64,000 nt of DNA from Pectinophora gossypiella (GCF_024362695.1 NC_065421.1:2790001-2854000); one strand, 5' to 3'; numbered from the stretch's first letter, positions 1 to 10,705 are shown. The notes: generated from the letters alone by a model not told the origin. Numbers and translations are program-made.

Positions 1-3000
1 GGTTTCGAGTGGCACATCTTACCTGTTGCAAATCCTGATGGATATTCGTACACGTTTACTAATGTAAGTTATCCCTTAAAATATATTTATTACTTTATGA
101 CAGCAATCAATTTATCAATCAATAATTCTTTATTGCACAAAAACATAAACTCAGGACATATACAGATGAATAAAATAAGGATAATAGGCGGCTGTATTGC
201 TAAACAGTAATTTCTGCCAGGAAACCTTACGGTGAAAGAAGTTTATGCATTGGAGAAAGTAACTAGCCTTGTGAATACTTCTACCCTTTGAATGAAAGTT
301 ATTAGTAAGATAAGTAATGAAGAAACTTTCAACATCAAATGACATTAATCATGATTGCAAATTAATCATATTCAAGTAAAGTCAGAAAACTAAGTAAATA
401 AAATCTAGTATGATAAGTCTTAATTTTTTGATAAGTCTTAGTTATTGATGTATTTTATGATAATATAGTTGGTGTTCTAAGACAGGCTTCGGAATCTTGC
501 TGTGTACGAAATGTTAAGTCTACCTTGAAGCATAAATGTGTTAAAGGATGGAATAAATATGTTGCGGAAGCCCATAAACAAGCTAGACTGGACTTTCAAA
601 TGTATGTTTTGTATGGGAGGCCGGAGTCGGGTCCCATTTGTGATCGCATGAACCTTAGCCGTAAAATTTTTAAATCGAGATTAAAATTTTGTCAACGTAA
701 TCAGGAACGGATTAAATTGGATATTATAGCATCCCAACATAAGGCAAAACAATTTGGAAAGTTTTGGAAAAGCACTAAGAAATTGAATGAGAAAATGTGT
801 ATGCCGGTTAGTGTGGATGGTAGTAGCGATCCAAAAATTATAGCTAATACTTTTAAAGAATATTTCCGGATTGTTAGCCCGTTGGAGCATGTTGAAACTT
901 CTACAGATGTTAAGTCGTGTTATGTGGAAAACCCTGTTAGAGTAACTAGCAAGGACATAGTTTCAGCTATTATGAACATGAAAAGAGGTAAATCTCCAGG
1001 ACACGATGGGCTCAGCATCGAGCATCTACAGCATGCAGGTATTCATATAAATGGACTCTTGTCTATGTTGTTCACGTTCTGTTTGAGACATAGTTATTTA
1101 CCACCAGAACTAATGAAGACTATTGTTGTCCCACTAGTTAAAAATCACACAGGTGATCTAGGAGACAAAACTAACTATAGACCAATCTCATTGGCTACAG
1201 TGATAGCAAAAGTATTGGATAGGGTTTTGGATGTTAATCTCAGTTCGCGGATTGGTTTGCATGATTTACAGTTTGGGTTTCGTGAAGGGTTATGTACAGA
1301 GAGTGCAATCTTAGCCATGAAGTACACTATTGGGTATTACACTAAAAGAAGTACACCAATTTACGCTGGTTTCCTGGATCTTTCTAAGGCATTTGACCTG
1401 GTGTCATATGATATACTGTGGGCGAAACTGAGGGATGCGGGTGTTTGTTCTGAAGTTGTCAATCTGTTGTCATATTGGTATAAAGGTCAAAAGAATGTCG
1501 TGAAGTGGGCTAAGAGTTGCTCTGATGAATACAGTCTGAACTGTGGCGTTAGACAGGGTGGTTTAACATCTCCAAGATTATTTAGTTTGTATGTAAACCA
1601 GCTGATTGATGAGCTCAGCAACATGCATGTGGGATGCAGAATAGACAATGTGAGTGTTAATAACATTAGTTACGCTGATGACATGGTGTTGCTGAGCCCA
1701 TCTATCGGCGGGATAAGGAAGATGATACAAACATGTGAAGCCTATGCTCTAAACCATGGGTTGAAATACAATGAGCAGAAATCTGAATTTATGGTCTTCA
1801 AAAGTGTTAGACAGGTAAACAATGTTCCACCTATTTTACTCAATGGGGTACCGTTGAAGCGGGTGACGCATTTCAAATACTTGGGGCACATTGTTACTGA
1901 AGACCTAAAGGACGACTCTGACATTCAGCGAGAGGGCAGAGCATTGTCGGTGCGTGGTAATATGTTGGCCTACAGATTTGCTCGTTGTACACTGGGTGTT
2001 AAGTTAACGCTCTTCAAAGCATATTGCCAAAGCTTTTACACGAGTGGTCTGTGGGCTGCCTTTACGTTGAAATCGTACAATGCTTTGCGAGTACTCTACA
2101 ACAATATTTTCAGGATTCTGGTGGGGCTCCCACGTTTTTGCAGCGCATCAGGTATGTTCGCAGATGCCAACATAGATGATTTCTATACAATCATGCGCAA
2201 AAAGACTGCTTCGGTGTTGTTGCGAATGCGGGGGAGCGATAACGGAGTCCTGAGGATGATTGCCGAGAGGATGGACTCGGCTGTTCTACGTCGCTTTACC
2301 GACTTACATGTTCATAAGCGCGTAAATCGGTAAAGGGGCCTAAACTTGTTTGATTGTCTTATTTACTCACTAACATAGATACTAAGTTTGTGTAACTACT
2401 AACATCTTATGGACAATCTTAGTCTGAAATAAAATATTTTTATTTTTATTTTTATTATTTTTTTTTTTTTTTTATTTTTTTTATTTTTTTTTTTTTTTAT
2501 TTATTTTTATTTAATAAAAAGACGTAATAATATAATATCAACTTAAGCTCACAACTATATCCCCAGGGTAGTCAGAGGTACATCCATTGCAAGATGAACT
2601 AAGTACCCACACCTTACCCAGCGTTCCGTTAGATCATCGTAGAAAAAGAAGTAACTACTAAATAATATTTTTATGTTCATTACAGAACAGAATGTGGAGA
2701 AAAAATAGAAACACGAGCTACAACCGGACGTGCGCAACCAATGTTGATGATGACATGAGCAACGGTGTTGACTTAAACAGAAATTTCGATTTCAATTGGA
2801 TGAGTAAGTTCATTTTGAGGTTAAAATTGAATTTTGACAAATTGTCTGACAAGATTTTGCTTTGGTAATATCATAATCCGATACTTTTTCATTCCTACAA
2901 TCCTTCTTAATTCCTACTTTTTTACGACATAATTATCTTAAGATCAATACTACTCTACTCCAACAAAACGTTTTTTCGACATGACTTTTTTACATAAATT

Positions 3001-6000
3001 GATTCAATGTGGCCTTTTCAGCCAAACAACCTCCGTGGTCTAGTGGTAAGAGCGTTGGAGTCACGATCTTGAAGTCTGGGTTCAATTCCGTCCAATCCGT
3101 TGGGGACATTTTTTTTGACGTGACTTATTGTAAAGGAGAATGGGCGAATCTGGTCCAAGAACCTCCACTGATGAGACTTATATGTAATGAAAGCTTATGC
3201 TTTCTCTATGAATCTGGCAAAGTTCTATCAGATTCTGTCCCGGGGTTCTTTTTTTACGGCCATGTTTGTCCTGGCTAAAAATGTGATAAAATACAGTGGG
3301 AGCTAAAATCGACTCAAGATTTCTTGCTGGATAACTAAGTCTACATAAATAATTATGTATCATATTGTATATCATTTTAAAGAGGATCTTTTCCAGAATC
3401 CGAAACATAAAAAAAAAAACAAAAAAAGTCTTTATGTAAGCGAATTATAGTCAATTTGCATCTGCAGCGCCATTGTTTCTCGGTAGCTAAGTTCAAGTTT
3501 CATGCTTTTTACCTCTTCCAAAAGTATCTTACCGATTTTTTTTATATTGCTTCCGGAATTTGATCTGAGTGATAATAACAAGAAAAATAAATAGACACCT
3601 CTCCGATAGAGACCGCCTAAGCTATTGCATATTGCAAGAAATCGTCATCATTAGCAAGTCATTACGGTATTGCATATTATAAGCTTATCAGCAACTTGGA
3701 ACTTGGTCCAAGAACCTCCACTGGTGAGACTTGCATGTAATGATAGCTTATACTTGTCCTATGGTTCTAGCAAAGTGCTATCAAACTCTGTGCTAGGGTT
3801 TTTTTACGGCCATGTTTGTCCTGAGTGTACAGTAGTCGACTGCAAAATCACCTCAGGATTTGTTGTCGAAAAACTATTTAACTAAGTCTATATACATAAT
3901 TATTATATATCATAATGTATATCAATTTTAAAGGGGAAGGTTATCAGAATCAGAAACACAAATAAAAAAAATGCATTATGTAAACGACTTTTAGCCAACT
4001 CACGTCCGTAGCACCATTTTCTCAGCAGCTACGTACGAGTTTCGCGCCTTCCAACCTTTCCAAAGGAGCCCAATCATTTTTTCCTTCTTCTGATATTGCA
4101 TTCTTAACCTGACAAGTGACAACAAAGAAAAAAAAATAAAAAAAATAAGAAGAAATAAAATAGATACCATTCCGATAGAGGCCGCGTAAGCTATGGACCT
4201 ATTGCAAGATAACGTACTCAAAGGTTAGTCATTATAATCCAACAGACGTAACATGATTAGAATGCGGGAGGACGCAAATGTAGTATGTTTTCTTTCACCA
4301 CAATCTTGTTTTATTAATCCAGGCTTATATCTTGTCTTATAAACAATGCCGAATGGTGCAACAAACGTATCGTAAACGTAAGGTTGCCTGGTAGTAATTG
4401 CTACCTTGGCAATAAAGCCGCCTTTTGCACCAGTTATTGCCTGAACTTGTTTAATAAATGTGTTTCTTTTGTATACAATAGAGTCATTATATTGCATCTT
4501 GATTAGAATGACTTATTTCTTGTTTCTCTCGTACTAAGCTGTATACTGTTAGTGTTAAAGAGACACATATTTCGTCTCTTTCGCATAAGGCGATGTACTA
4601 CTTTTCCGTCCCGCCGCATTCTAATCATGTTACGTCTGTTGGATTATAATGACTAGCCTTTGAGTACGTTATCTTGCAATAGGTCCATAGCTTACGCGGC
4701 CTCTATCGGAATGGTATCTATTTTATTTCTTCTTATTTTTTTAATTTTTTTTTCTTTGTTGTCACTTGTCTGGTTAAGAATGCAATATCAGAAGAAGGAA
4801 AAAATGATTGGGGTCCTTTGGAAAGGTTGGAAGGCGTGAAACTCGTACGTAGCTGCTGAAAAAAATGGTGCTACAGACGTGAGTTGGCTAAAAGTCGTTT
4901 ACATAATGCATTTTTTTTATTTGTTTCTGATTCTGATAACCTTCCCCTTTAAAATTGATATACATTATGATATATAATAATTATGTATATAGACTTAGTT
5001 AAATAGTTTTTCGACAACAAATCCTGAGGTGATTTTGCAGTCCACTACTGTACACTCAGGACAAACATGGCCGTAAAAAAACCCTAGGACAGAGTTTGAT
5101 AGAACTTTGCCAGAATCATAGGACAAGTATAAGCTATCATTACATGCAAGTCTCACCAGTGGAGGTTCTTGGACCAAGTTCCAAGTTGCTGATAAGCTTA
5201 TATGCAATACCGTAATGACTTGCTAATGATGACGATTTCTTGCAATAGGCAAAAAAAATAGCTTAGCCGGTCTCTATCGGAGAGATGTTTATTTATTTTT
5301 CTTGTTATTATCACTCAGATCAAATTCCGGAAGCAATATAAAAAAAATCGGTAAGATACTTTTGGAAGGGGTAAAAGGCATGAAACTTGAACTTAGCTAC
5401 CGAGAAACAATGGCGCTGCAGATATAAATTGACTATAATTCGCTTACAAAAAGATTTTTTTTGTTTTTTTTTATGTTTCGGATTCTGGAAAAGATCCTCT
5501 TTAAAATGATATACAATATGATACATAATTATTTATGTAGACTTAGTTATCCAGCAAGAAATCTTGAGTCGATTTTAGCTCCCACTGTATTTTATCACAT
5601 TTTTAGCCAGGACAAACATGGCCGTAAAAAAAGAACCCCGGGACAGAATCTGATAGAACTTTGCCAGATTCATAGAGAAAGCATAAGCTTTCATTACATA
5701 TAAGTCTCATCAGTGGAGGTTCTTGGACCAAGTTTCATACAAAAGTGCCCATTGTCATTTGCCGCAGATGGCATTAACTACTTGGCCGGACAAATGGGGA
5801 GCGCTGAGGGCTCTCAACCGGTATAAAATTTAAGACAACAGGCCTGAGGGTGCCCAGTTGGGCGCGAACCGTTATTGTCGAAATCACTTTGTGAAGCTGT
5901 CCTTTGTTTGGTAAGGACATTGCAGGCTTGAATCACCTGATTGTCCGAAAAAGTAAGATGATTCCTTGGAGGACACAATATTGCGACAGGCGTTGGTCCC

Positions 6001-8099
6001 GGCTACTAGCCGTAAAACACTTTCACTAACCCGAAGTGGGGCAGCAAGGTGGAGTATGCGCCATACACCCTCCGTTTGATTGAGGGGAGGTCTGTGCCCA
6101 GAAATGGGAACGTATATAGGTTGTTTATAATGCGTAAAGTAAGAGATGATAATAAAAATATCAATGTTTTCAATTTTCCAGGCATTGGAGCATCGAATGA
6201 TCCTTGCTCAAACACATTTGCTGGATCAGCTGGATTTTCGGAGCCGGAGTCCCGGGCCATATCGAACTACGTCCGGGATCTGAACAGTGACGGGCAGCTC
6301 ATCTACTACCTTGCTTTCCACTCCTACACCCAACTAGTTATCGTCCCTTACAGCCACATTACTTCTGCTGACGACGTTTTGGAAGCTGAGAATTATGCCA
6401 ATATGGTAAAGTACCTTTTTACCTGACTGCCAACAGAGAAGGGTATTTTTTTCGAGTGTATGTATGTCTATTTCTTTGTGGATTCCTGTAGCCTAAACGG
6501 CTTGATGAATTTTGATGTATGAGGTATCGTTAGATTCGTCTTGATCACGGGAGTGTTATAGAACACTTTTGTGATTCGTCAAGATTTCAAACAAGAGTTT
6601 TCATAATTAATATCGGCGAATAACATCGCAGACAGTGAAAATAGCGGAATTGTTAATTAATTATAAAGCCCCTGAAATAATAATAAGTAATGAAAATAAA
6701 GGAGGGACTGGAAAGAGCTTGCATGGGACATAGACTTGTGGAAAGATCTGGGGGACGCCTTTGCTTAACAGTGAAATCAAGTGGACTAAAACCTAATAAT
6801 AATTTTAATCAAAATAAACTAAAGACAATGAGGACTTTCTAGGCTACGTTTCCCAAAAACAATACAGATGGCGTTGTACAGATTTAACGTGATAATTACC
6901 TATTTTACCAAGACAAATCTGTACCTATATACATATCTGTGTGGTATTTTTTTGGGGAACGTAGCCTGGAAAGTGCCTCGTTGCCGAATTATTTTTTTTT
7001 AATTTTTAAATGTTGCACTTTTCAGTTTGAAATTGGAGCGAGGTCTGCTGACAGATTGAGGGAACGTTTTGGAACTACCTACAGAGTTGGGGTGTCTGCT
7101 GATGTCATGTGTATGTATTGCTTCATTTCTTTATACAGGGTGTTAGTGACATCGTAACGAAAACTTTGAGGGATGATTCTGAGTTTTCCGTCGCAAAGTA
7201 TGGAACGTAAAATAATTAAAAAAAAAAAAAAACAAAAAAACATGAATTTTTTGACAGGAAATTCCACTTGATATCAACTCAGAATCATTGTCTGGAGCAT
7301 CTCCTTCAGAATTCGTTACGGTGTCACTAACACCCATACCTACTTGTATTTCCCGTATGTACTTGTACGGGGTGTAAGTGACATCGTAAGGAACACTGAG
7401 GGGGATGATTCAGCTGATTCATCATCAGCCGTACGACGCCTACTGCTGAGCATAGGCCTCCCCCAAGGATCTCCACGACGATCGGTTCAGCTGATTATTC
7501 TAAGTTAATATGAAGTGGAATTTTCCATCGCAAAGGTATAGAATTAAAAATATTTTAATAAACTAAAAAAAAAACATGAATTTCGCGACGCGAAATTCCA
7601 CTTGATATTAACTCATAATCATGGTCTGAATCATCCCCCTGAGTATTCGTTACGATGTCACTAACACCTGTATATCTTCGGTTTGTTTGCGACACAACTA
7701 AATAGGCTCAAAGGAACATAGCATATTAGCTGTATTTTTAAATGTTCTCTTAAAATGTTTCTTCCTGATATTTTATCAATATTTTTAAAATCACAATTTT
7801 GAGACAACAATATTTCTTTTTCAGACCCTATGAGCGGTACCAGCTTTGACTGGGTCAAGAACGCTACTGATGTGCCAGTGTGCTTCCTTCTGGAGTTCCG
7901 AGACCTTGGAGAGTACGGTTTCTTACTACCCCCGGAACAGATTATCCCAAATGGCATGGAGGCTATGGACTTCCTTCTAGAAATGGACCAGACGACCAGG
8001 ATATTAGGATATTATGACCCGGCCAGATCAGGATCAAACTCTTTATTTAAATCTTTGTTAGTCTTGGTTTTTAGTATTTTAGCAGCTTTAAATGCTTAA
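1..8099 (+). CDS. CP-1: M14 zinc carboxypeptidase (A/B subfamily), 5'-partial
   Basis: Exons 1-63, 2686-2803, 6182-6405, 7026-7110 and 7825-8099 (stop TAA 8097-8099), all bounded by GT/AG. The gene begins upstream of the window, so signal peptide, propeptide and the HxxE zinc motif are not visible. Seen: the VANPDGY segment, WRKNR (Arg127 of bovine CPA numbering), the DLNRNF motif (Asn144/Arg145), a Cys pair, the third zinc ligand in AFHSYTQ (His196), Tyr248 as a codon split at the last junction, SFDW (residue 255 = Phe) and catalytic Glu270 in LEFRDLG. These predict an active metallo-exopeptidase with A-type preference for hydrophobic C-terminal residues; substrate unknown. The C-terminus ends in a hydrophobic run of about 18 residues after SGSN, suggesting a GPI anchor. 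AATAAA lies at 8109-8114. Introns hold a LINE, a nested repeat stack and MITEs. Confidence 0.9.
112..235 (-). repeat. LINE/SINE-tail-like repeat (family S6) remnant in CP-1 intron
   Basis: Contains CTTTATTGCACAAAAACATA followed by a GGCGGC...CCAGGAAACC block, the same two blocks found at 44286-44440 and 56318-56393. Degenerate, no coding capacity. The rest of the intron up to about 470 shows nothing recognisable. Confidence 0.45.
470..2530 (+). mobile_element. 5'-truncated non-LTR retrotransposon (LINE) with A/T-rich tail
   Basis: The reverse-transcriptase frame is open from about 465 to a stop at 2331-2333 and is followed by a short 3' UTR and a long T-rich, AT-only run (about 2440-2520). 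No endonuclease domain precedes it, so the copy is 5'-truncated, as expected of target-primed reverse transcription. It lies in sense orientation in an intron of CP-1. The RT looks closest to CR1-group/Daphne-like insect LINEs by its YADD box and C-terminal region; that family call is from memory and uncertain. The open frame suggests a fairly recent insertion. Confidence 0.75.
525..2333 (+). CDS. LINE ORF2 fragment: reverse transcriptase
   Basis: About 600 codons without a stop. RT motifs are in order: NYRPISL (about residue 217), the first catalytic Asp in LDLSKAFD (about 287), RQGG (about 348), and YADD (about 390) carrying the two other catalytic aspartates. A thumb/C-terminal region follows. 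No apurinic endonuclease lies upstream because the element is truncated, and the first in-frame triplet listed (TTG) is not a true start. Catalytic residues are intact, but as an isolated fragment it probably cannot move by itself. It is part of the mobile element, not of the carboxypeptidase. Confidence 0.75.
   Translation: MKHKCVKGWNKYVAEAHKQARLDFQMYVLYGRPESGPICDRMNLSRKIFKSRLKFCQRNQERIKLDIIASQHKAKQFGKFWKSTKKLNEKMCMPVSVDGSSDPKIIANTFKEYFRIVSPLEHVETSTDVKSCYVENPVRVTSKDIVSAIMNMKRGKSPGHDGLSIEHLQHAGIHINGLLSMLFTFCLRHSYLPPELMKTIVVPLVKNHTGDLGDKTNYRPISLATVIAKVLDRVLDVNLSSRIGLHDLQFGFREGLCTESAILAMKYTIGYYTKRSTPIYAGFLDLSKAFDLVSYDILWAKLRDAGVCSEVVNLLSYWYKGQKNVVKWAKSCSDEYSLNCGVRQGGLTSPRLFSLYVNQLIDELSNMHVGCRIDNVSVNNISYADDMVLLSPSIGGIRKMIQTCEAYALNHGLKYNEQKSEFMVFKSVRQVNNVPPILLNGVPLKRVTHFKYLGHIVTEDLKDDSDIQREGRALSVRGNMLAYRFARCTLGVKLTLFKAYCQSFYTSGLWAAFTLKSYNALRVLYNNIFRILVGLPRFCSASGMFADANIDDFYTIMRKKTASVLLRMRGSDNGVLRMIAERMDSAVLRRFTDLHVHKRVNR
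2535..2645 (+). repeat. Dispersed repeat S8
   Basis: Block starting AAGCTCACAACTATATCCCC. It recurs in the same orientation at 63405-63540, partly at 46988-47095, and reversed at 33765-33840. Noncoding, unknown class. It ends about 40 bp before the acceptor of the CP-1 exon at 2686. Confidence 0.5.
3134..5756. mobile_element. Foldback-like element with 1.1-kb inverted arms, each a diverged tandem dimer (A-B-loop-B'-A')
   Basis: Left arm 3151-4267 pairs with right arm 4614-5730 (position sums 8881 at both ends; both arms 1117 bp). They surround a 346-bp single-copy loop. Each arm holds two diverged copies of one unit: A 3151-3667 and B 3704-4239, mirrored as B' 4642-5177 and A' 5214-5730. A and B share the opening TGGTCCAAGAACCTCCACT, TTTACGGCCATGTTTGTCCT and further blocks in the same order. 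The outer ends extend weakly (AATGGGC on both sides). No transposase is present. It may be a nonautonomous DNA transposon; the class is unknown. Confidence 0.8.
4268..4613. other. Single-copy loop of the inverted-repeat element
   Basis: 346 bp between the arms. It contains GGTTGCCTGG...AATAAAGCCGCC, which resembles the conserved block near 44222 and 44380 (family S6), so the loop may itself hold repeat debris. I see no convincing ORF or RNA gene. Confidence 0.5.
6830..6979. mobile_element. MITE-H, 150-bp inverted repeat
   Basis: The left end GAGGACTTTCTAGGCTACG matches the reverse complement of the right end (GAGGCACTTTCCAGGCTACG) with few differences, and the match continues through GTTTCCCAAAA. 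No coding capacity. It lies in the CP-1 intron between the exons at 6182-6405 and 7026-7110. Confidence 0.65.
7138..7335. mobile_element. MITE-B copy 1
   Basis: Terminal inverted repeats GGGTGTTAGTGACATCGTAACG (left) and CGTTACGGTGTCACTAACACCC (right) enclose an A-rich centre. The inner arms (GATTCTGAG/CTCAGAATC) also pair. Other copies are at 7371-7668, 12422-12602 and 45353-45491. Confidence 0.75.
7371..7668. mobile_element. MITE-B copy 2
   Basis: Same termini as copy 1 (GGGTGTAAGTGACATCGTAA ... TTACGATGTCACTAACACC), with about 80 bp of additional sequence in the left half. It is separated from copy 1 by only 35 bp, inside the last CP-1 intron. Confidence 0.7.
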
Positions 8100-8535
8100 A
8101 GACACGTAAATAAAAAAAAAAGCAATCTGAACATAGATTAAAAAATGAATATTTATTTTTATTTTTGTATCGAAAGAAACATATTTGTAAGCCCTTAATA
8201 TATGTTAGTATCAATTTGTAATTAATAATATATATTATATATATCGTGATGCACCTGTAAATAAATAAAATCTAAAACTAAACTATGTACTCATTATAAT
8301 AATGATAATTTATTATGATTGTAATGTTCTTTCCATATCCCGGGACTATGGAGTCCCGGACTTTTCATAGGCGAGCGTGGAGCCGAGACCAACACGTAGA
8401 GGCGAAACAAATGTGGTGTAACACCAACCGGCGATTATCTCTGCGCTATGGGAGGACTATCAAACAAAGGGAATTGGGCTATTGGATTGGGGGTTAGTAT
8501 AGTGGGATGCTGGGGCTATGGAGGACTATATGGCG

Positions 8536-8762
8536 CCTCATCATCACTAATTTAAAAGCCACGCTGTTGTCGGTGTAGCATTCTCCATGCTATTTTATAG
8601 GGAAAAATAGAGCAGTGGTTTCCCTCTTGCCTTCTGCCCCGCAGTACTCTGTCTGACGCGAGTAGAATGATGCCCAGAGTAGTCTATTTTAAAGCCGTAC
8701 TAGGACTCCTGTCCTCCGCTTCTGAACGCCTGCCGCCTGTGTCTATGGCGCCTGTTCGATCA
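8536..8762 (-). mobile_element. SINE-like element S7 (RTE-tailed)
   Basis: On the minus strand it ends in GCATGGAGAATGCTACACCG...GTGGCTTTTAAATTAGTGATGATGA. Related copies are at 28975-29160, 49864-50460 and 63567-63830. The 3' tail equals the 3' end of the RTE-like LINE fragment at 9583-9797, so mobilisation by that LINE is plausible. Confidence 0.55.
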
Positions 8763-8833
8763 ATATTAATAAACAAAGATACAATGAGCAGGCGATTACT
8801 CGCCACCCACTGGATGGGCCTATAGCATTATTC

Positions 8834-9130
8834 GTTTTTCACAGGGTCGGCTTACCAAACCTGAAGATTTGACAGGTCCAATTTTTTACACAAGCGCTTG
8901 CCTACGAAGGAAAAACCAGTCCAACAGGTTAAGTCTCATATCTCCAAAAAGGCATTTCTCGCGAATGTGGGTCTCCTCACGATGTTTTCCTTCACCGCTG
9001 AGCACGTGATAGTCATATATAAACATGAATTCAAAAACAAATTCGACAATCATTGGTTTAGGGATGTGCTGGATTCGAACCTGCGACCTCAAAGTGAGAG
9101 GCAAGCGTTCTACTAACTGGGCTACCACGG
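8834..9130 (-). mobile_element. tRNA-headed SINE S4
   Basis: The reverse strand reads CCGTGGTAGCCCAGTTAGTA (A box) and GAGGTCGCAGGTTCGAATCC (B box), then a body ending in GGTAAGCCGACCCTGTGAAAA. A fuller copy is at 49061-49388. The tRNA similarity is only to the head; this is not a tRNA gene. Confidence 0.7.
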
Positions 9131-9582
9131 GTCCTGGATGGGCCTCTTATTAACTACAAGACAATACGTGTAAGTAATCATAAAAGTTAATAATGTTCAT
9201 TAGAACACAGAACAGGCACAGGGGAAAAACTAAAAACTAAAAGTGAGCAAAGGCGGCCTAAAAATGTTTTAAATAAAAAAGAACCTAATTATAAAGTTAA
9301 CTTTGACGAATTAATTAAAGTTGCAAAGTGACAGTTTGCTATTGTGTGGGCAAAGTTATAAGATTATCAAGAAATAATCAATTTTGGCGCGCGCCGTGCT
9401 ACGTCGCGAACAAGTCTGATACAGGAGTTAGCGATACTGTTCTTAAGTTGGCGTGTGGCATAAGCGATAGCGTTTTGATAAATCCGATTAAAAAAAACGC
9501 GATTTTAAAAAAAATCTTCTTTTATTCGAATAAGACACCGGGAAGCAAAATAATGTCCAGTCTATTTTTAGCTGCACGATAA

Positions 9583-9797
9583 ATCAAGGCAAGATGATTG
9601 GACACTTTATAAGAGACGACGAATTTATTAAAAACACCATGAAAAGGAAGCTACAAGGAAAGAGAGGAAGGGGAAGACCAAGAAGAGCTTAAATGGAACA
9701 AATTAAAGAGAAGGTGAACGTCGTATCTTATAACGATAGATAATAATGGAGAATGCTACACCGACAAGGGGTGGCTCTTAAATTAATAATGATGATG
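9583..9797 (+). mobile_element. RTE-like LINE 3' fragment (LINE-A)
   Basis: A decayed frame encodes KLQGKRGRGRPRR followed by EQIKEKVNV and WRMLHRQG, the usual C-terminal signature of RTE-type reverse transcriptases. It has stops and ends in TTAAATTAATAATGATGATGG. A second copy lies at 45495-45815 on the other strand. A pseudogene fragment. Confidence 0.6.
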
Positions 9798-10349
9798 GTC
9801 AAGTAAGGAGGTGTTGCCATTTTTCAAACAGTAAAACTGCCACTTATAAAATAATAATCGACTTCATAAAATAATCTTAAATAAACTAGATTAATATTTG
9901 CATTATAATCTTAAAATATTTTTTTTTGCATCAAATTTTTATAAAATTTAATTTAGTATTTACGAATAATTTAACATTCCTAACATGAATATCTATTTGA
10001 TTTTATATTGGTAAATGTATTTTTATTGTATTTAATCCAAGCCACTTAAAGCCTATGGCTTAAGCCACACTATTATCGCGATACTAAGAGACAATAGCGC
10101 CATTATTCCAAGCCGAGCCAGTTAACAATGAACCGAACACTGATTAAGCGGTTCTCTGCTGATCGTAAATTATTTTGTTCTTTACCATAGTAGTTCTGAG
10201 CATATTCATAGGATTAGCTACAGCGCCCTCTGTAGGACAATCCAGAGACAATCCAGACAACTTGCCTATAAACACATTGTCATGACGACGTATAAAAGTT
10301 TATAATTTGAAATATCATTTTTATTTATTTTTAAATATCATTTGAATCA
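9798..10349. other. AT-rich stretch, nothing recognised
   Basis: No long ORF, RNA gene or repeat boundary that I can support. Flanked by a LINE fragment and a SINE. Confidence 0.4.
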
Positions 10350-10618
10350 CCCCCGTGGTCTATTGGTTGAGCGTTGGGTTCACGATAGGGTCCTAGGTTC
10401 GAAACCCGGTGGAAACGTATCACAAAAATCATCTTATGAGCTCTAGTTTGCTTAGGAAGGCACGTTAAACCGTTGGTCCCGGTTATTTCTTACTGATGTA
10501 AGTACGTAGTCGTTACATGAGTCACATTCAGACCTTAACGGGTCAATAATAACCCTGAGACCACGGTTGATTAGGTTGGTAATCCGCCTCATAACCCGTA
10601 AGACAGAAGAAGAAGAAG
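10350..10618 (+). mobile_element. tRNA-headed SINE S2
   Basis: Head with A box GTGGTCTATTGG and B box GGTTCGAAACC, then GATCACAAAAATC, the central core GCACGTTAAACCGTTGGTCCCGG, and a tail ending in an AAGAAGAAGAAG run. Family members at 16350, 19312, 34400, 38711, 41801, 44849, 46773, 50801, 51981 and 61305. Confidence 0.7.
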
Positions 10619-10705
10619 AGAATTTTAGAATGCATTTTAAAAATTTTTGGCAAGAGCAGAAATACACTTACTAGCACACCATAGTTGCGCTATCGGTGGA
10701 AAATA

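Larger units (their letters stand above)
3111..5873 (-). mobile_element. Truncated Jockey-like LINE 3' end, interrupted by the inverted-repeat element
   Basis: 3111-3133 is the poly-A tail (T run on +) plus the terminal TGACGTGACTTATTGTA. 5757-5870 continues the same 3' UTR (TTTGCCGCAGATGGC ... GGGCGCGAACC). The complete junction is visible in the relatives at 26752, 32215 and 42073. The element entered the SINE beside its GACATT/ATTGTCG site and was later split by the 2.6-kb element. Confidence 0.75.
3030..6140 (+). mobile_element. tRNA-headed SINE (family S1) split by a nested insertion
   Basis: The SINE head with tRNA-like A box (GTGGTCTAGTGG) and B box (GGTTCAATTCC) occupies 3030-3110. 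Its body resumes at about 5874 (GTCGAAATCACTTTGTGA...) and runs to about 6140, ending in the GGGA(A)CGTATATAGG tail shared by the family. The intact copy at 33879-34212 shows that the two halves are contiguous in an uninterrupted element. The 2.76 kb between them is a Jockey fragment carrying a further insertion. The tail ends about 40 bp before the CP-1 exon at 6182. Confidence 0.75.

Noticed and set aside
3140..3278. Similar peptides (NLVQEPPL...SGKVLS...GFF.YGHVCP) readable in units A and B of the inverted element
   Set aside because: Codon differences between the two are mostly amino-acid changing and one codon is deleted. No selection for a protein is visible, and the frame ends quickly.
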